Shown: positions 45,025-55,823, numbered from the stretch's first letter. The stretch: DNA of 64,000 nt from Solidesulfovibrio alcoholivorans DSM 5433 (GCF_000702665.1 NZ_JNJA01000016.1:1-64000); one strand, 5' to 3'. Numbers and translations are program-made. Notes: generated from the sequence alone by a model not told the origin.

Positions 45025-46494
45025 ATGACCCTGCCCGAATCCGACCAGGGCGTTTTCCGCTACGTGACCGTGGAAAAGCACGTCCTGGCGCTGATCGAGG
45101 CCGGAAGCCTGCGCCCGGGTGAGCGCATCCCGTCGCTGCGAGCCCTTGGCGCGCGCCTTGGCGTCAGCGTGTCCACGGTCAATCAGGCCTACATGGAGCT
45201 CGAGCGCCGGGGCGTGGTGGAAGCCAGGCCCAAGTCGGGCTTTTTCGTGCGCGAGAGCCCGGGGGCGCGCACGCCCGCGCCCCGCCCGCAGGGCCAGCCG
45301 GCCAAACCGCCCACGACCGTCAACCGGGGGGCGCTGATACGCGAGGTCCTCGACGGCATGGGCCGGCGCGACATCGTGCCGCTTGGCGTCGCGCTCACCG
45401 ACGAGGCCTTCCTGCCGACCAAGCAGCTTTCCCGCCTGCTGGCCAAGGCCGCCGCCGGAAGCGCGCAGGAGGTCGTCAGCTACGAAAGCGTGCGCGGCAA
45501 TCTGGCCCTGCGCCGCCAGATCGCCTGGAGGCTGGGCGAGGCCGGCATCGAGGCCGGACCCGAGGACGTGATGGTCACGGCCGGGGCCATGGAGGCGCTT
45601 TACATCGCGCTGCGCAGCGTCACGCGGCCCGGCGACAACGTGGCCATCGCCGCGCCGTCCTACTACTGTTTCCTGCAACTGCTCGAGAATTTCGGCCTGC
45701 GCGCCGTGGAACTGCCCTCCCATCCCGGCGACGGCGTACGCCCGGAAGACCTCGCCGCGGCCCTCGACCGCTATAGCATCGCCGCGGTCATCCTCACCCC
45801 CAACTTCAACAACCCCGACGGCGCGCGCATTCCCGACACGGCCAAGGCCGAAATGGCGGCCATGCTCGCCGCGCGAAACGTCCCGCTGATCGAGGACGAC
45901 GTCTACGGCGACCTCGCTTTCGAGGGCGGCCGGCCGCGTTGCATCGCCTCCTACGACACGGGCGGCCACGTGCTGCACTGCTCCTCGTTCTCCAAGACCC
46001 TGGCCCCGGGATTCCGCGTGGGCTACCTGCTCCCCGGGCGCCATGCGGCCAAGGCCTTCGAGATCAAGGCCACGACCAACGTCTGCTGCGCCACGCCGAC
46101 GCAGATGGCCGTGGCCGAATACCTCGCCCAGGGCAGTTTCGAGCGCCACATCCGCAAGGTGCGCGCCGTGCTCGAGCGGCAAAGCCGGATGATGGAACAG
46201 CGCATCCTCGCGCACTTTCCCGCGGGCACGCGCGTCAGCCACCCGAGCGGCGGCACGGTGCTCTGGGCGCAGTTGCCGCCGCCCGTGGATTCCATCCGCC
46301 TGTTCTACGAGGCCAAGGCCAAGGGCATCGGCCTCGCGCCGGGCAACATCTTTTCCAGTTGCGACCAGTTCAACGGTTTCGTGCGCATCAGCTTCGGCAA
46401 CGCCTGGACCCCGGCCGTGGACGAAGCCGTGGCCGAGGTCGGCCGCCTGGCCGCGGCGCAGTGCGCGCAAGGGGAGGCGGACCGTGCGGATTGA
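45025..46494 (+). CDS. MocR/PdxR-type GntR regulator with aminotransferase domain
   Basis: 489 residues from the ATG with GGAGG seven bases upstream. An N-terminal GntR winged helix (about 10-80: LRPGERIPSLRALGARLGVSVSTVNQAY) is joined by a linker to a class I aminotransferase fold (about 110-485). The PLP lysine is in HCSSFSKTLAPGFRVGY, with TPNFNNPDG and EDDVYGDLAFEG for cofactor binding. MocR proteins use PLP or an amino compound as effector and usually regulate a divergent gene, here DUF2917. All PLP contacts look intact, so it probably binds PLP. Confidence 0.93.
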   Translation: MTLPESDQGVFRYVTVEKHVLALIEAGSLRPGERIPSLRALGARLGVSVSTVNQAYMELERRGVVEARPKSGFFVRESPGARTPAPRPQGQPAKPPTTVNRGALIREVLDGMGRRDIVPLGVALTDEAFLPTKQLSRLLAKAAAGSAQEVVSYESVRGNLALRRQIAWRLGEAGIEAGPEDVMVTAGAMEALYIALRSVTRPGDNVAIAAPSYYCFLQLLENFGLRAVELPSHPGDGVRPEDLAAALDRYSIAAVILTPNFNNPDGARIPDTAKAEMAAMLAARNVPLIEDDVYGDLAFEGGRPRCIASYDTGGHVLHCSSFSKTLAPGFRVGYLLPGRHAAKAFEIKATTNVCCATPTQMAVAEYLAQGSFERHIRKVRAVLERQSRMMEQRILAHFPAGTRVSHPSGGTVLWAQLPPPVDSIRLFYEAKAKGIGLAPGNIFSSCDQFNGFVRISFGNAWTPAVDEAVAEVGRLAAAQCAQGEADRAD

Positions 46495-46652
46495 CCGCCC
46501 GGGGGGCCTTGCCTTGGCCTGATGATTGCCATAGGTTCCAACCTGCGCGCCATCCGCAGTACGCGACGCGCAGGACCCTGCCGCCAGCCTGCCTCCGGGG
46601 CGACCGGCGACGGCGAAATGTCAGGTCACGGCCCTGGCGAGGGGAGACACCC

Positions 46653-46988
46653 ATGCAACGGCTTTCGCTTACGGCCACGGATCGGGAAATGACCATCGCC
46701 CTTACCGGCGAGATCGTCATGGACATGGTGCTCGAACGCAAAAGCGAAGTCATCCGGCTCGTGGAGGAATACGCCGGCCCGGCCGTCATCCTCGACCTGA
46801 CGGGCGTCACGTTCATGGACAGTTCGGGCGTGGGGCTCCTGATCGGCCTGCGCCGCCTGTGCCAGGAACGGGGCAAGCAGTTTTGCGTGCGCAATCCCGC
46901 CCCGCCCATCCGCAAACTCTTCGAGACGCTGCGCCTGACGGACTACCTTGCCCTGGCACAGCCCGACGCCGCGCAGCCGGCCACCTGA
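46653..46988 (+). CDS. STAS-domain anti-anti-sigma factor
   Basis: 111 residues, RBS GGGGAGA. The STAS fold has the phosphorylation loop VTFMDSSGVGLLIGLRR; the D56-S57-S58-G59 motif marks the serine modified in SpoIIAA-type proteins. Such proteins release a sigma factor when unphosphorylated. A receiver-PAS-PP2C phosphatase gene follows by eight bases and probably dephosphorylates it. The matching HPK-like anti-sigma kinase (RsbW/SpoIIAB) is not in the window. Confidence 0.92.
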   Translation: MQRLSLTATDREMTIALTGEIVMDMVLERKSEVIRLVEEYAGPAVILDLTGVTFMDSSGVGLLIGLRRLCQERGKQFCVRNPAPPIRKLFETLRLTDYLALAQPDAAQPAT

Positions 46989-46996
46989 TCCGCGCC

Positions 46997-48568
46997 ATGC
47001 GCATTGCCGTCATCGACGATTCCGACAGTTTCCGCACGTACCTGGAAAGCCTGCTCCACGCCGCGGGCTACGCCGACGTCGCGGCCTTCGCCTCGGCCGA
47101 GGCGTTTCTCGACACCCTGGGGCAGCCCGGCGCGCCCCTGCCCGACCTCGCGCTCATGGACTGCATCATGCCCGGCCTCGGCGGGCTCGCAGGCACGCGC
47201 CGGCTCAAGGCCGACCCCCGCCTGGCGGACATCCCGGTCATCATGATCACCGTCAGCGACGACGAGGAGAACCTCTCCGAGGCCTTTGCCGCCGGTGCCA
47301 TGGACTATATCCAGAAGCCACCCAGGCGCGCGGAGTTCATGGCCCGCATCGCCTCGGCCCTGCGCCTCAAGCAGGCCATCGACGCCCGCAAAGCCCGCGA
47401 GAGGGAGATCCGGGAGGAGAAGGACCGCATCGCCGCCATCCTGGAATACTCCCACGACGGCATCGCCATGGTGAACCCGGACGGCCGGTTCGCCTTTGTC
47501 TCGCCCGGCATGGAACGCGTCTTCGGCCTGCCGCTTTCCGCCTACTCCACCGTGGACCGCTGGCTGGACACGACATTTCCCGAAGCGGCCGACCGCGCGG
47601 ATATCGCCGACATCGTGGCCTCGCGCCCGGCACCGGGTCACGTCTGGCGGCGGATCTACCCCTTCGCCGACAGAAACGGCTTGCGCCGCGTCTGCCAGAT
47701 CCATTTTTCCTGCATGCCCGGCGGGGAACTCATCTGCAACATCGAGGACATCACCCTTTTCGCCAAGCAAAAGGAAGACCTGCTCAGGAAGCAGAGCCGC
47801 CACATGAAAGACCTGGAGGCGGCGGCCGAAATCCAGCGCAGCCTCCTGCCCAAGCGCCTGTCCATGTCCGAACGGCTGCGCTTCGCCTGGGAATTCATGC
47901 CCTGCGAGTCCATCGGCGGCGACATCTTCAATGTCTTTCCGCTCGGGCCGCACCACGTGGGACTCTATATGCTCGACGTATCCGGCCACGGCGTGGCCTC
48001 TTCCCTGGTCGCGCTTTCGGTCTACAACTTCATGCACTACCAGCGCGCGACGCTGATCGACCGTTCTGCCGGGTCCATCGACGTGGTCGCGCCCCACACC
48101 GTTCTCGCCCGCCTGGACGAGGAATTTCCTTTTGAGAAATTCTCGAAGTTCTTCACCATGTTCTACATGACCCTGGATACGCGCACGGGCAAGGCGCGCT
48201 ACTGCAACGCCGGCCACCCGCCGCCGCTGCACCTGGCCAAAGGGAGCGTCACCCCCCTGCCCTGTCGCGGCACCATCATCGGCCTGTCGGGATTCCAGCC
48301 CTTCTGCGCCGGCATGATGGTCATGGAGCCCGGGGACAAGCTCCTCGTCACGAGCGACGGCCTGGCCGACACGCAGGCGGCGGACGGCGCGTTTTTCGGC
48401 GAGGAGCGCATCCTCGAAACCGTCGACCGGCTGGCGCGCAATCCCGTGGCCGACATCCTGGCCGGGCTGCGCCAGGACGCCGCGGCCTTTCTCGGCGACG
48501 CCCACCCACGCGACGACGTGAGCCTGCTCGGCCTGGAATTCCTGCCCGCGCGGGGCACGGCCGCCTAG
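46997..48568 (+). CDS. Receiver-PAS-PP2C (SpoIIE-type) serine phosphatase
   Basis: 523 residues, starting eight bases after the STAS gene. The receiver domain (1-120) has D8/D9 and phospho-acceptor D55 in LALMDCIMPG. A PAS domain (about 145-265, with ILEYSHDGIAMVNPDGRF) and a PP2C-type phosphatase domain (about 290-515) follow; metal-binding motifs are SIGGDIFNVF, YMLDVSGHGVASS, VTSDGLAD and DDVSLL. It is an RsbU/HsbR-like phosphatase that links a two-component input to partner switching via the STAS protein. The cognate histidine kinase is not nearby. Confidence 0.93.
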   Translation: MRIAVIDDSDSFRTYLESLLHAAGYADVAAFASAEAFLDTLGQPGAPLPDLALMDCIMPGLGGLAGTRRLKADPRLADIPVIMITVSDDEENLSEAFAAGAMDYIQKPPRRAEFMARIASALRLKQAIDARKAREREIREEKDRIAAILEYSHDGIAMVNPDGRFAFVSPGMERVFGLPLSAYSTVDRWLDTTFPEAADRADIADIVASRPAPGHVWRRIYPFADRNGLRRVCQIHFSCMPGGELICNIEDITLFAKQKEDLLRKQSRHMKDLEAAAEIQRSLLPKRLSMSERLRFAWEFMPCESIGGDIFNVFPLGPHHVGLYMLDVSGHGVASSLVALSVYNFMHYQRATLIDRSAGSIDVVAPHTVLARLDEEFPFEKFSKFFTMFYMTLDTRTGKARYCNAGHPPPLHLAKGSVTPLPCRGTIIGLSGFQPFCAGMMVMEPGDKLLVTSDGLADTQAADGAFFGEERILETVDRLARNPVADILAGLRQDAAAFLGDAHPRDDVSLLGLEFLPARGTAA

Positions 48569-48615
48569 GCGGTTCTCCCGTCCGTTTTCCCGAACCTTTG
48601 CCGACCGGAAGAGCC

Positions 48616-49545
48616 ATGCCCTTTACCGTTTACCATGCCGCTCCCGGCCTTGTGGCCGAACTCACCGCCGAACTCGGCGACGCCGTCACGGCCGTGCGCG
48701 ATCCGCTGGTCGTCGCCGACGGGCCGCCGCGCCAGGCCGCCTTCGCGGCCAATGTCTGGACCGCGCCGGAGTTCATCCAGGCGACGTCCATCGGCCAGGC
48801 CGCCAAGGCGCTCACCGCCATCCAGCGCAACTGGTCCCTCGTGCCCACGGGGCATTTCCGCCGGGCGGCGCTCGTCGCGGAAAAGCTGCCCAGGGTGTCG
48901 GCCAAGCCGCTGCCCTTCGGCCAGCCCCTGCCCACGTCGCCGCTTGGGGCCTTCACGCTCTGGGACGAGAACCTGCTGCTCGCCTCGCCGACGACGTCCG
49001 AACCCGTGCCGGACGGCAGCTACCGCTTCGCGGAAGACAAGGAAGGCCCGCCGAGCCGGGCCTACCTCAAGCTGTGGGAGCTCTTCACGCGGCTGGGGCA
49101 AGCGCCCAGGCCCGGGGAGCTGTGCCTGGACATGGGCGGCAGCCCCGGCGGCTGGGCCTTTGTCCTGGCCGGACTCGGGGCGCGGGTCTTTTGCATCGAC
49201 AAGGCCCCGCTCGCCCCGAATGTCGCCGGGCATCCCCTGGTGTCCTGGTGCCAGGGCAGCGCCTTCGGCCTGGACCCGCGCCATGTCGGGGCCGCGGACT
49301 GGCTTTTTTCCGACGTGATCTGCTATCCCGACCGGCTCTACGAGTGGCTTTCGCGCTGGCTGGCGCTCGGGGAGTGCCGCAACTACGTGCTGACGGTCAA
49401 ACTGCAGGGCGAAACGGACTTCCGGCTGCTGGGGAAATTCCGGGACATCCCCGGCAGCCGGCTGCTGCACTTAAGCCACAACAAGCACGAACTGACCTTC
49501 GTGCGCCTCGCCGCGCAGGCACCGCCCGCGACAACGACGCCCTGA
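48616..49545 (+). CDS. rlmM: RlmM/FtsJ-type 2'-O-ribose methyltransferase
   Basis: 309 residues from an ATG with GGAAGAG upstream. A THUMP-like N-terminal part (about 1-100) precedes the Rossmann methyltransferase domain with the SAM loop LCLDMGGSPGGWAFVLAG. The K-D-K-E catalytic set of RrmJ-like enzymes can be followed as the K in AYLKLWE, D in FSDVICYP, K in LTVKLQGE and E in KHELTFV. E. coli RlmM modifies C2498 of 23S rRNA; the same target is likely but not proven. Confidence 0.85.
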   Translation: MPFTVYHAAPGLVAELTAELGDAVTAVRDPLVVADGPPRQAAFAANVWTAPEFIQATSIGQAAKALTAIQRNWSLVPTGHFRRAALVAEKLPRVSAKPLPFGQPLPTSPLGAFTLWDENLLLASPTTSEPVPDGSYRFAEDKEGPPSRAYLKLWELFTRLGQAPRPGELCLDMGGSPGGWAFVLAGLGARVFCIDKAPLAPNVAGHPLVSWCQGSAFGLDPRHVGAADWLFSDVICYPDRLYEWLSRWLALGECRNYVLTVKLQGETDFRLLGKFRDIPGSRLLHLSHNKHELTFVRLAAQAPPATTTP

Positions 49546-49562
49546 CGGGACGCGGCTTCCCC

Positions 49563-49597
49563 GCCCCGACGGCCAACCAGCTGTCGGGGCTTTTGCT
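49563..49597 (+). terminator. Terminator of rlmM
   Basis: GCCCCGAC (49563-49570) pairs with GTCGGGGC (49583-49590), followed by TTTTGCTTT. It lies in the gap between rlmM and the convergent efflux operon. Confidence 0.82.
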
Positions 49598-49608
49598 TTG
49601 CCAGGAGA

Positions 49609-52600
49609 TCAGTGCGCCACGGCGCGGGCCGCACGGGCGGCACGGCGCGCCCGGCGGCGCGCCAGGCGCAGGCGCACCCGGTCGAGGTAGAGGTAGATCA
49701 CGGGTGTGGTGTAGAGCGTCATGGCCTGGCTCACGAGCAGCCCGCCGCAGATGGCGATGCCGAGCGGCCGGCGCAGCTCGCCGCCTTCGCCGTGCCCGAG
49801 CGCCAGCGGCAATGCCCCGAGAAACGCGGCGAGCGTGGTCATCATGATCGGCCGGAAACGCTTGAGGCAGGCCTCGTAGATGGCCTCGCGCGGGGGCAGT
49901 CCTTGCACGCGCTCGGCGGTCAGGGCGAAATCGACCATCATGATGCCGTTTTTCTTGACTATGCCGATCAGCAAAATGATGCCGATGATGGCAATGATCG
50001 TCAGGTCCAGGTGCACGGCCATCAGCGCCGCAACCGCCCCGAGGCCGGCGGAAGGCAGGGTCGAGAGGATGGTCAGCGGATGGATGGTGCTCTCGTAGAG
50101 GATGCCGAGCACGATGTAGACCGCGACCAGGGCGGCGAGGAGCAGCAGCGGCTGGCTGCGCGTGGTGCTCTCGAAGGCCTGCGCCGTGCCGGCGAAGGTG
50201 CCGCGCACGGATGCCGGCAGGCCAAGGGCCGACACGGCCGCGTCGATGGCGGAGGCGGCCTGGGACAGGGATGCGCCGGGCGTCAGGTTAAACGAGATCG
50301 TCGCGGCCGGAAACTGCCCCTGGTGGTTGACGGAAAGGGCCGCTTCGCTGCGGCGGATGGTGGCCACGGCGGACAGGGGGATCTGCTTGCCGCCCGTGCC
50401 CGGCACGTGGATGTCGCGCAGGCCCTCGGGACCCTGCAACGAGCGCGGCGTGGCCTCGAGCACGACGTGGTACTGGTTCTGGTCACTGTAGGAGACGCCG
50501 ACGAGGCTCTGGCCGAAGGCGTTGTAGAGGGCGGCGTCCACGGCCTTGGTGCTCACGCCCAGGCGCGAGGCCGTGTCGCGGTCGATGTCGACAGAGGTCA
50601 TGAGCCCCTTGTCCTGCTGGTCGGCGCTGACGTCGGTGAGCAGGGGCAGGCGGCGCAGCGCCGCCTCCACCTTGGGCGAGGCCTCCACGAGATCGGCGTA
50701 ATTGTCCGAAAGCAGCGTGTACTGGTAGAGCGCCTTGCCCGGCCGGCCGCCCAGGCGCAGTTCCTGGGCCGGCATGAGAAAGGCCGGCGCGCCGGGCACG
50801 GCCGCGAGCGCCTTGCGCAGCCGCCCCAGGGTCACGGTCATGGGCGGGCGCTCCTTGGCGGACTTTAACGTGATGAACATCTGGGCGGAGTTGGTGCCGC
50901 CGCCGCCAGGCCCGCCCCCGCCGCCGGTGAATCCCGTGACCGAAACCACATCCGGGTCGGCCCCGATGACCTTCACGATGGCCGCGAGCTTCTGCTCCAT
51001 GGCCTGGAAGGAGATGTCCGGCGCGGCCTGGATAAATCCCATGACCCGGCCGTTGTCCTGTTCCGGGAAAAAGCCCTTGGGAATGGCGATGTAGAGCCAG
51101 ATCGCGCCGGCCAGCGCGCCGAGGGTCGCGGCGAGCATCAGGCGCGGATGCCCCAGCGCCACGCGCAGGCTGCGCGCATAGCCCGAGAGCACGGCCGCGT
51201 AGACCCTGGCCCCGAAGCCCGGCCGGGCCTCGCGGGCGCGGCCGACGCCTTTGCGCAGCAGCACGGCGCACAGCATGGGCGTCGCCGTCAGGGACAGCAG
51301 CAGGGAAATCATGATGGCGATGGACAGCACCATGGCGAATTCGCGGAAAAGCCGCCCCACCATGCCGCCCATGAAAAGGATGGGGATGAAGACCGCGACC
51401 AGCGACACGCTCATGGAAACCACGGTGAAGGCAACCTCGCGCGAGCCGACGACCGAGGCCTCATAGGGCTCCATGCCCTGCTCCATATGGCGGGCCACGT
51501 TTTCGAGCACCACGATGGCGTCGTCCACCACGAAGCCCGTGGCGATGGTCAGCGCCATGAGCGACAGGTTGTCCAGGGAATAGTCGAGCAGGTACATGAC
51601 CGCGAACGTCCCGACCAGGGAGGCCACCGTGGCCACGCCCGGGATGATCGTGGCGCGCAGGCTGCCAAGGAACAGGAACACCACGAGGATGACGAGCACG
51701 CACGAGAGCACGAGCGTGCGTTCCACGTCGGCCAGCGACGCCCGGATGGGCGGGCTGCGGTCCATCTCGACGGAAACGCCCACGCCGGCCGGCAGCGAGG
51801 CCTCGAGCTGCGGAATGAGCGCCTTCACGTTGTCCACGGTCTCGATGATGTTGGCCCCGGGCTGGCGGAAGACGATGATCATGACCGAGGGTTTGCCATT
51901 GACCAGGCCCGCCGTGCGCGTGTCCTCCACGGAAGGCGTCACGGTGGCCACGTCGGTCAGGCGCACCGGCGCGCCGTTTTTGTAGGCAAGCAGCAGCGGC
52001 TGGTATTCCCAGGCCTCGTGCAACTGGTCGTTGGTCTCGACCTCGTAGGAGCGATCCCCGGACTCCAGCCGCCCCTTGGGTTGCAGGACCGTGGTCTTGG
52101 TCAGCATGTCCTTGACGTCTTCGAGGCTCAGGCCCTTGGCGGCCAGGGCGGCGGGATCGGCATTGACGCGCACCGCGGGCAGCGCGCCGCCGCCCACGAA
52201 CACCTGCCCCACCCCGGGCACCTGGGAGAGCTTTTGCTGGAGCACGGTCGAGGCCACGTCGTACATCGTGGCCCGGGACACGGTATCGGACGTGAGCGCC
52301 AGGACCATGACGGGCGCATCCGCCGGGTTCATCTTCCGGTAGGTCGGGTTCTGGCGCAGGGTCGAGGGCAGGTAGCCCCGGGCGGCGTTTATCGCCGACT
52401 GCACGTCGCGGGCCGCGCCGTTGATGTCGCGGTCGAGGTCGAATTGCAGGTTGATGCGCGTCGAGCCCCGGTTGCTCTGGGAGGTCATCTCGGTCACGCC
52501 CGCGATGCGGGCGAACTGGCGCTCCAGGGGCGCGGCCACGGAGGTGGCCATGGTCTGCGGCTCGGCCCCGGGCAGTTGCGCCTGCACGGAGATGGTAGGG

Positions 52601-52728
52601 AAATCCACCTGCGGCAGGGCTGCCGCGGGCAGCAGCCGAAACGCGATGGCCCCGGCCAGCACCAGGGCCAGCGTGAGCAGCGTGGTGCCCACGGGCCGGC
52701 GGATGCAGATTTCAGGCAGGCTGGCCAT
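49609..52728 (-). CDS. mdtC: RND efflux transporter, MdtC-like
   Basis: 1039 residues, the usual RND length, starting two bases after the stop of the mdtB-like gene. Typical parts are the first helix with RRPVGTTLLTLALVLAG, LPQVDFPTISVQAQLPGAEP, the DINGAARDVQSAINAARG stretch, the proton-relay region [21 protein letters not shown] in helix 4 (partly quoted), and [17 protein letters not shown]. It agrees well with E. coli MdtC, which pairs with MdtB in an asymmetric trimer to export bile salts, novobiocin and similar compounds. A glycine-rich insert GGGGGPGGGG-like stretch follows VTGFT in the porter domain. Confidence 0.94.
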   Translation of the reverse strand: MASLPEICIRRPVGTTLLTLALVLAGAIAFRLLPAAALPQVDFPTISVQAQLPGAEPQTMATSVAAPLERQFARIAGVTEMTSQSNRGSTRINLQFDLDRDINGAARDVQSAINAARGYLPSTLRQNPTYRKMNPADAPVMVLALTSDTVSRATMYDVASTVLQQKLSQVPGVGQVFVGGGALPAVRVNADPAALAAKGLSLEDVKDMLTKTTVLQPKGRLESGDRSYEVETNDQLHEAWEYQPLLLAYKNGAPVRLTDVATVTPSVEDTRTAGLVNGKPSVMIIVFRQPGANIIETVDNVKALIPQLEASLPAGVGVSVEMDRSPPIRASLADVERTLVLSCVLVILVVFLFLGSLRATIIPGVATVASLVGTFAVMYLLDYSLDNLSLMALTIATGFVVDDAIVVLENVARHMEQGMEPYEASVVGSREVAFTVVSMSVSLVAVFIPILFMGGMVGRLFREFAMVLSIAIMISLLLSLTATPMLCAVLLRKGVGRAREARPGFGARVYAAVLSGYARSLRVALGHPRLMLAATLGALAGAIWLYIAIPKGFFPEQDNGRVMGFIQAAPDISFQAMEQKLAAIVKVIGADPDVVSVTGFTGGGGGPGGGGTNSAQMFITLKSAKERPPMTVTLGRLRKALAAVPGAPAFLMPAQELRLGGRPGKALYQYTLLSDNYADLVEASPKVEAALRRLPLLTDVSADQQDKGLMTSVDIDRDTASRLGVSTKAVDAALYNAFGQSLVGVSYSDQNQYHVVLEATPRSLQGPEGLRDIHVPGTGGKQIPLSAVATIRRSEAALSVNHQGQFPAATISFNLTPGASLSQAASAIDAAVSALGLPASVRGTFAGTAQAFESTTRSQPLLLLAALVAVYIVLGILYESTIHPLTILSTLPSAGLGAVAALMAVHLDLTIIAIIGIILLIGIVKKNGIMMVDFALTAERVQGLPPREAIYEACLKRFRPIMMTTLAAFLGALPLALGHGEGGELRRPLGIAICGGLLVSQAMTLYTTPVIYLYLDRVRLRLARRRARRAARAARAVAH

Positions 52729-52730
52729 GG

Positions 52731-55700
52731 TTACGCCTTGGGAGCGGCGACGCCGGGCCGGCGGGAACGGGCCAGACGCTCGAAAAAGAGATAGATCACG
52801 GGGGTGGTGTAAAGCGTCAGCACCTGGCTCACGATGAGCCCGCCGACGATGACGATGCCGAGCGGCCGGCGCAGCTCCGAACCCACGCCCGAGCCGAGCG
52901 CCAGGGGCAACGCGCCGAGGAGCGCGGCGAAGGTGGTCATCATGATGGGGCGAAAGCGCAGCAGACAGGCTTCGTAGATGGCGTCGCGCGGGGCCTTGCC
53001 CTCCTCGCGCTCGGAGGAAAGGGCGAAGTCCACCATCATGATGCCGTTTTTCTTGACGATGCCAATCAGCAAAATGATGCCGATGACGGCCATGACGCCG
53101 AGGTCCTCGTGGAAAAGGAGCAGCGCCCACAAGCCGCCGATGCCGGCCGAAGGGAGCGTGGACAGGATCGTCACCGGATGGATGAAGCTCTCGTACATGA
53201 CGCCGAGCACGATATAGACCGTGACCAGGGCGGCGAGGATGAGGAGCGGTTCGTTGCGCAGGGAATCCATGAACGCCCGGGCCGCGCCCTGGAAGGAGCC
53301 GACGATGCTCGCCGGCATGTCGAGCCCGGCGGCGACGGCGGAGACGGCCTCCACGGCGTCGCCCAGGGAATGGCCCGGCGCGGCGTCGAAGGAGACGACC
53401 GCGGCCGGGAACTGGCCCTGGCGGTTGATGACGAGGGGGCCCGTGCTTTCGCGCACCGTGGCCACGGCGGCAAGCGGCACCTGGGAGCCGCCCGTGCCCG
53501 GCAGGCGGATGCGCGAGAGCGCCTGCGCGCCGTCGGACATTTCGGGCAGGAGCCCAAGCACCACGCGGTACTGGCTGAGTTCCGTGAACATGGTCGAAAC
53601 CTGGCGTTGGCCGAAGGCGTCGTAGAGGGTGTTGTCGATGTCCGAGGGGGTAAGTCCGTAGCGCGCGGCGGCGACCCGGTCGATATCGACGTTTAAGCGC
53701 AGGCCGCCGGGCACGAGGTTGTCGCCGACGTTGCGCACTTCGGGCCGCCTGGACAGGGCCTCGACGAAACGCGGGGTCCACTGCGCAAGCTCCGCGGAAC
53801 TGGGGGTGCTGAGCGCATACTGGTACTGGGCGCGGCCGGCGCGGGCGTCCACGGTCAGGTCCTGCACGGGCTGGAGCGTGAGCGTGATGCCGGCGATGTG
53901 CTGCGCCTGCGCCTCCAGCCGCCGGGCCACGGCCGCGGCGTCGGCGTCGCGTTTGGCCTTGGGCACGAGCGTCACGGACAGCCGGCCGATATTTACGCTC
54001 GGATTGGTGCCGTCCACGCCGATGAACGACGCGACCGCGGCCACATCCGGGTCCTTGGAAATCATGTCGGCCAGTTCCTGCTGGCGTTCGCCCATGGCCG
54101 CGAAGGAAACCGTGGCCGGGGCCTGCGTCACGCCGGAGAGGATGCCGGTGTCCTGGACCGGGAAGAAGCCCTTGGGCACGTAGATGTAGAGAAGCACCGT
54201 GACGACGACCGTGGCCAGGGCCACGCAAAGCGTGAGCCCCTGGTGGCGCAGCACCACGGTGAGCGTGCGGCCGTAGCCGGCGATGGCCCTGTCGAAAAGG
54301 CCCTGGGTGGCGCGGAAAAAGCGGCCCTTGCCACCGCCAAGGCCGCCGTGGCCGAGCATGCGCGCGCACATCATGGGCGTGAGCGTCAGGGACACCCCGG
54401 CCGAGAACAGGATGGCCACGCCAAGGGTCACGGCGAATTCCCGGAAAAGCCGCCCGACCACGTCGCCCATGAAAAGCAGCGGAATGAGCACCGCGACGAG
54501 CGAAACGGTCAGTGACAGGATGGTGAAGCCGATCTGCCCCGCGCCGGCGAGCGCCGCCTCGAGGGGCGATGCCCCGTCCTCGACGTGGCGGGCCACGTTT
54601 TCGATCATGACGATGGCGTCGTCCACGACGAAGCCCGTGGAGATGGTCAGCGCCATGAGCGTCAGGTTATTGAGCCCATAGCCGAGCAGATACATGACGC
54701 CGAAGGTGCCGACGAGGGAAAGGGGCACGGCCACGGCCGGAATGAGCGTGGCCCGGCCGTCGCGCAGGAACACGAAGATGACGCCGACGACCAGGGCCAC
54801 GGCCAGCGCCAGTTCGACCTGCACGTCGTCGATGGAGGCGCGGATGGTGACCGTGCGGTCGGCCATGACGGCCAGGTTGACCGCCGCCGGCAGCGAGGCG
54901 CGAAGCTGGGGCAGGATGGCCTTGATGCGGTCCACCACGTCGATGACGTTGGCCCCGGGCTGGCGCTGGATGTTGAGCACGATGGCCGGCTTGCCATTGA
55001 CCCAGGCGGCCTGCCGCGCGTCCTCGGCCCCGTCGGACACGGTCGCGACGTCGGACAGGCGCACGGGCCGGCCGTTTTTGTAGGCCACAAGCAGGGGACG
55101 GTATTCCGCGCTGGTGAGCAGTTGGTCGTTGGCCCCCAGGATCGAGGACTGGCGCGGGCCGTCGAAGCCGCCCTTGGCCTGGTTGACATTGGCCGCGGCC
55201 ACGGCCGTGCGCACTTCTTCCAGGGTGATGCCGTAGGCGGCCAGCGCCGTGGGGTTGGCGTCGATGCGCACGGCGGGCCGCTGCCCGCCCGAGACGCTGA
55301 CGAGGCCCACGCCCGAAAGCTGGGAGATCTTCTGGGCCAGACGCGTGTCGGCGAGGTCCTGCACTTCCGTCAGCGGCATGGATTCGGAGGTGAGCGCCAA
55401 GGAAATGATGGGCGCGTCCGCCGGGTTGACCTTGCTGTAGACCGGCGGCGTGGGCAGGTCGTCGGGCAGCAGGCTGTAGGCCGTGTTGATGGAGGCCTGC
55501 ACCTCCTGCTCGGCCACGTCGAGGGACAGGCTCAGGGCGAATTGCAGCGTGATGACCGACGCGCCGCTCGAGCTGACCGAGGTCATCTGCGTGAGCCCCG
55601 GCATCTGGCCGAACTGGCGCTCGAGGGGCGCGGTCACGGCCGAGGCCATGACGTCGGGGCTTGCGCCGGGATAGAAGGTGCGGACCTGGATGGTGGGATA

Positions 55701-55823
55701 ATCCACCTGCGGCAGGGCCGAGACCGGCAGCTGGAAATAGGCGATGGCCCCGGCCAGGATGACCGCCACCATCACGAGGGTGGTGGCCACGGGCCGCAGG
55801 ATGAACGGGCGCGAGAGGTTCAT
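52731..55823 (-). CDS. mdtB: RND efflux transporter, MdtB-like
   Basis: 1030 residues; its ATG overlaps the stop of the membrane-fusion protein gene (ATGA). It starts [19 protein letters not shown] and has [52 protein letters not shown], the helix-4 element [18 protein letters not shown] and the repeat-2 [18 protein letters not shown]. These match E. coli MdtB better than MdtC. Together with the next gene it forms a heteromeric pump. No outer-membrane TolC-type gene is adjacent, so a channel encoded elsewhere is needed. Confidence 0.94.
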   Translation of the reverse strand: MNLSRPFILRPVATTLVMVAVILAGAIAYFQLPVSALPQVDYPTIQVRTFYPGASPDVMASAVTAPLERQFGQMPGLTQMTSVSSSGASVITLQFALSLSLDVAEQEVQASINTAYSLLPDDLPTPPVYSKVNPADAPIISLALTSESMPLTEVQDLADTRLAQKISQLSGVGLVSVSGGQRPAVRIDANPTALAAYGITLEEVRTAVAAANVNQAKGGFDGPRQSSILGANDQLLTSAEYRPLLVAYKNGRPVRLSDVATVSDGAEDARQAAWVNGKPAIVLNIQRQPGANVIDVVDRIKAILPQLRASLPAAVNLAVMADRTVTIRASIDDVQVELALAVALVVGVIFVFLRDGRATLIPAVAVPLSLVGTFGVMYLLGYGLNNLTLMALTISTGFVVDDAIVMIENVARHVEDGASPLEAALAGAGQIGFTILSLTVSLVAVLIPLLFMGDVVGRLFREFAVTLGVAILFSAGVSLTLTPMMCARMLGHGGLGGGKGRFFRATQGLFDRAIAGYGRTLTVVLRHQGLTLCVALATVVVTVLLYIYVPKGFFPVQDTGILSGVTQAPATVSFAAMGERQQELADMISKDPDVAAVASFIGVDGTNPSVNIGRLSVTLVPKAKRDADAAAVARRLEAQAQHIAGITLTLQPVQDLTVDARAGRAQYQYALSTPSSAELAQWTPRFVEALSRRPEVRNVGDNLVPGGLRLNVDIDRVAAARYGLTPSDIDNTLYDAFGQRQVSTMFTELSQYRVVLGLLPEMSDGAQALSRIRLPGTGGSQVPLAAVATVRESTGPLVINRQGQFPAAVVSFDAAPGHSLGDAVEAVSAVAAGLDMPASIVGSFQGAARAFMDSLRNEPLLILAALVTVYIVLGVMYESFIHPVTILSTLPSAGIGGLWALLLFHEDLGVMAVIGIILLIGIVKKNGIMMVDFALSSEREEGKAPRDAIYEACLLRFRPIMMTTFAALLGALPLALGSGVGSELRRPLGIVIVGGLIVSQVLTLYTTPVIYLFFERLARSRRPGVAAPKA

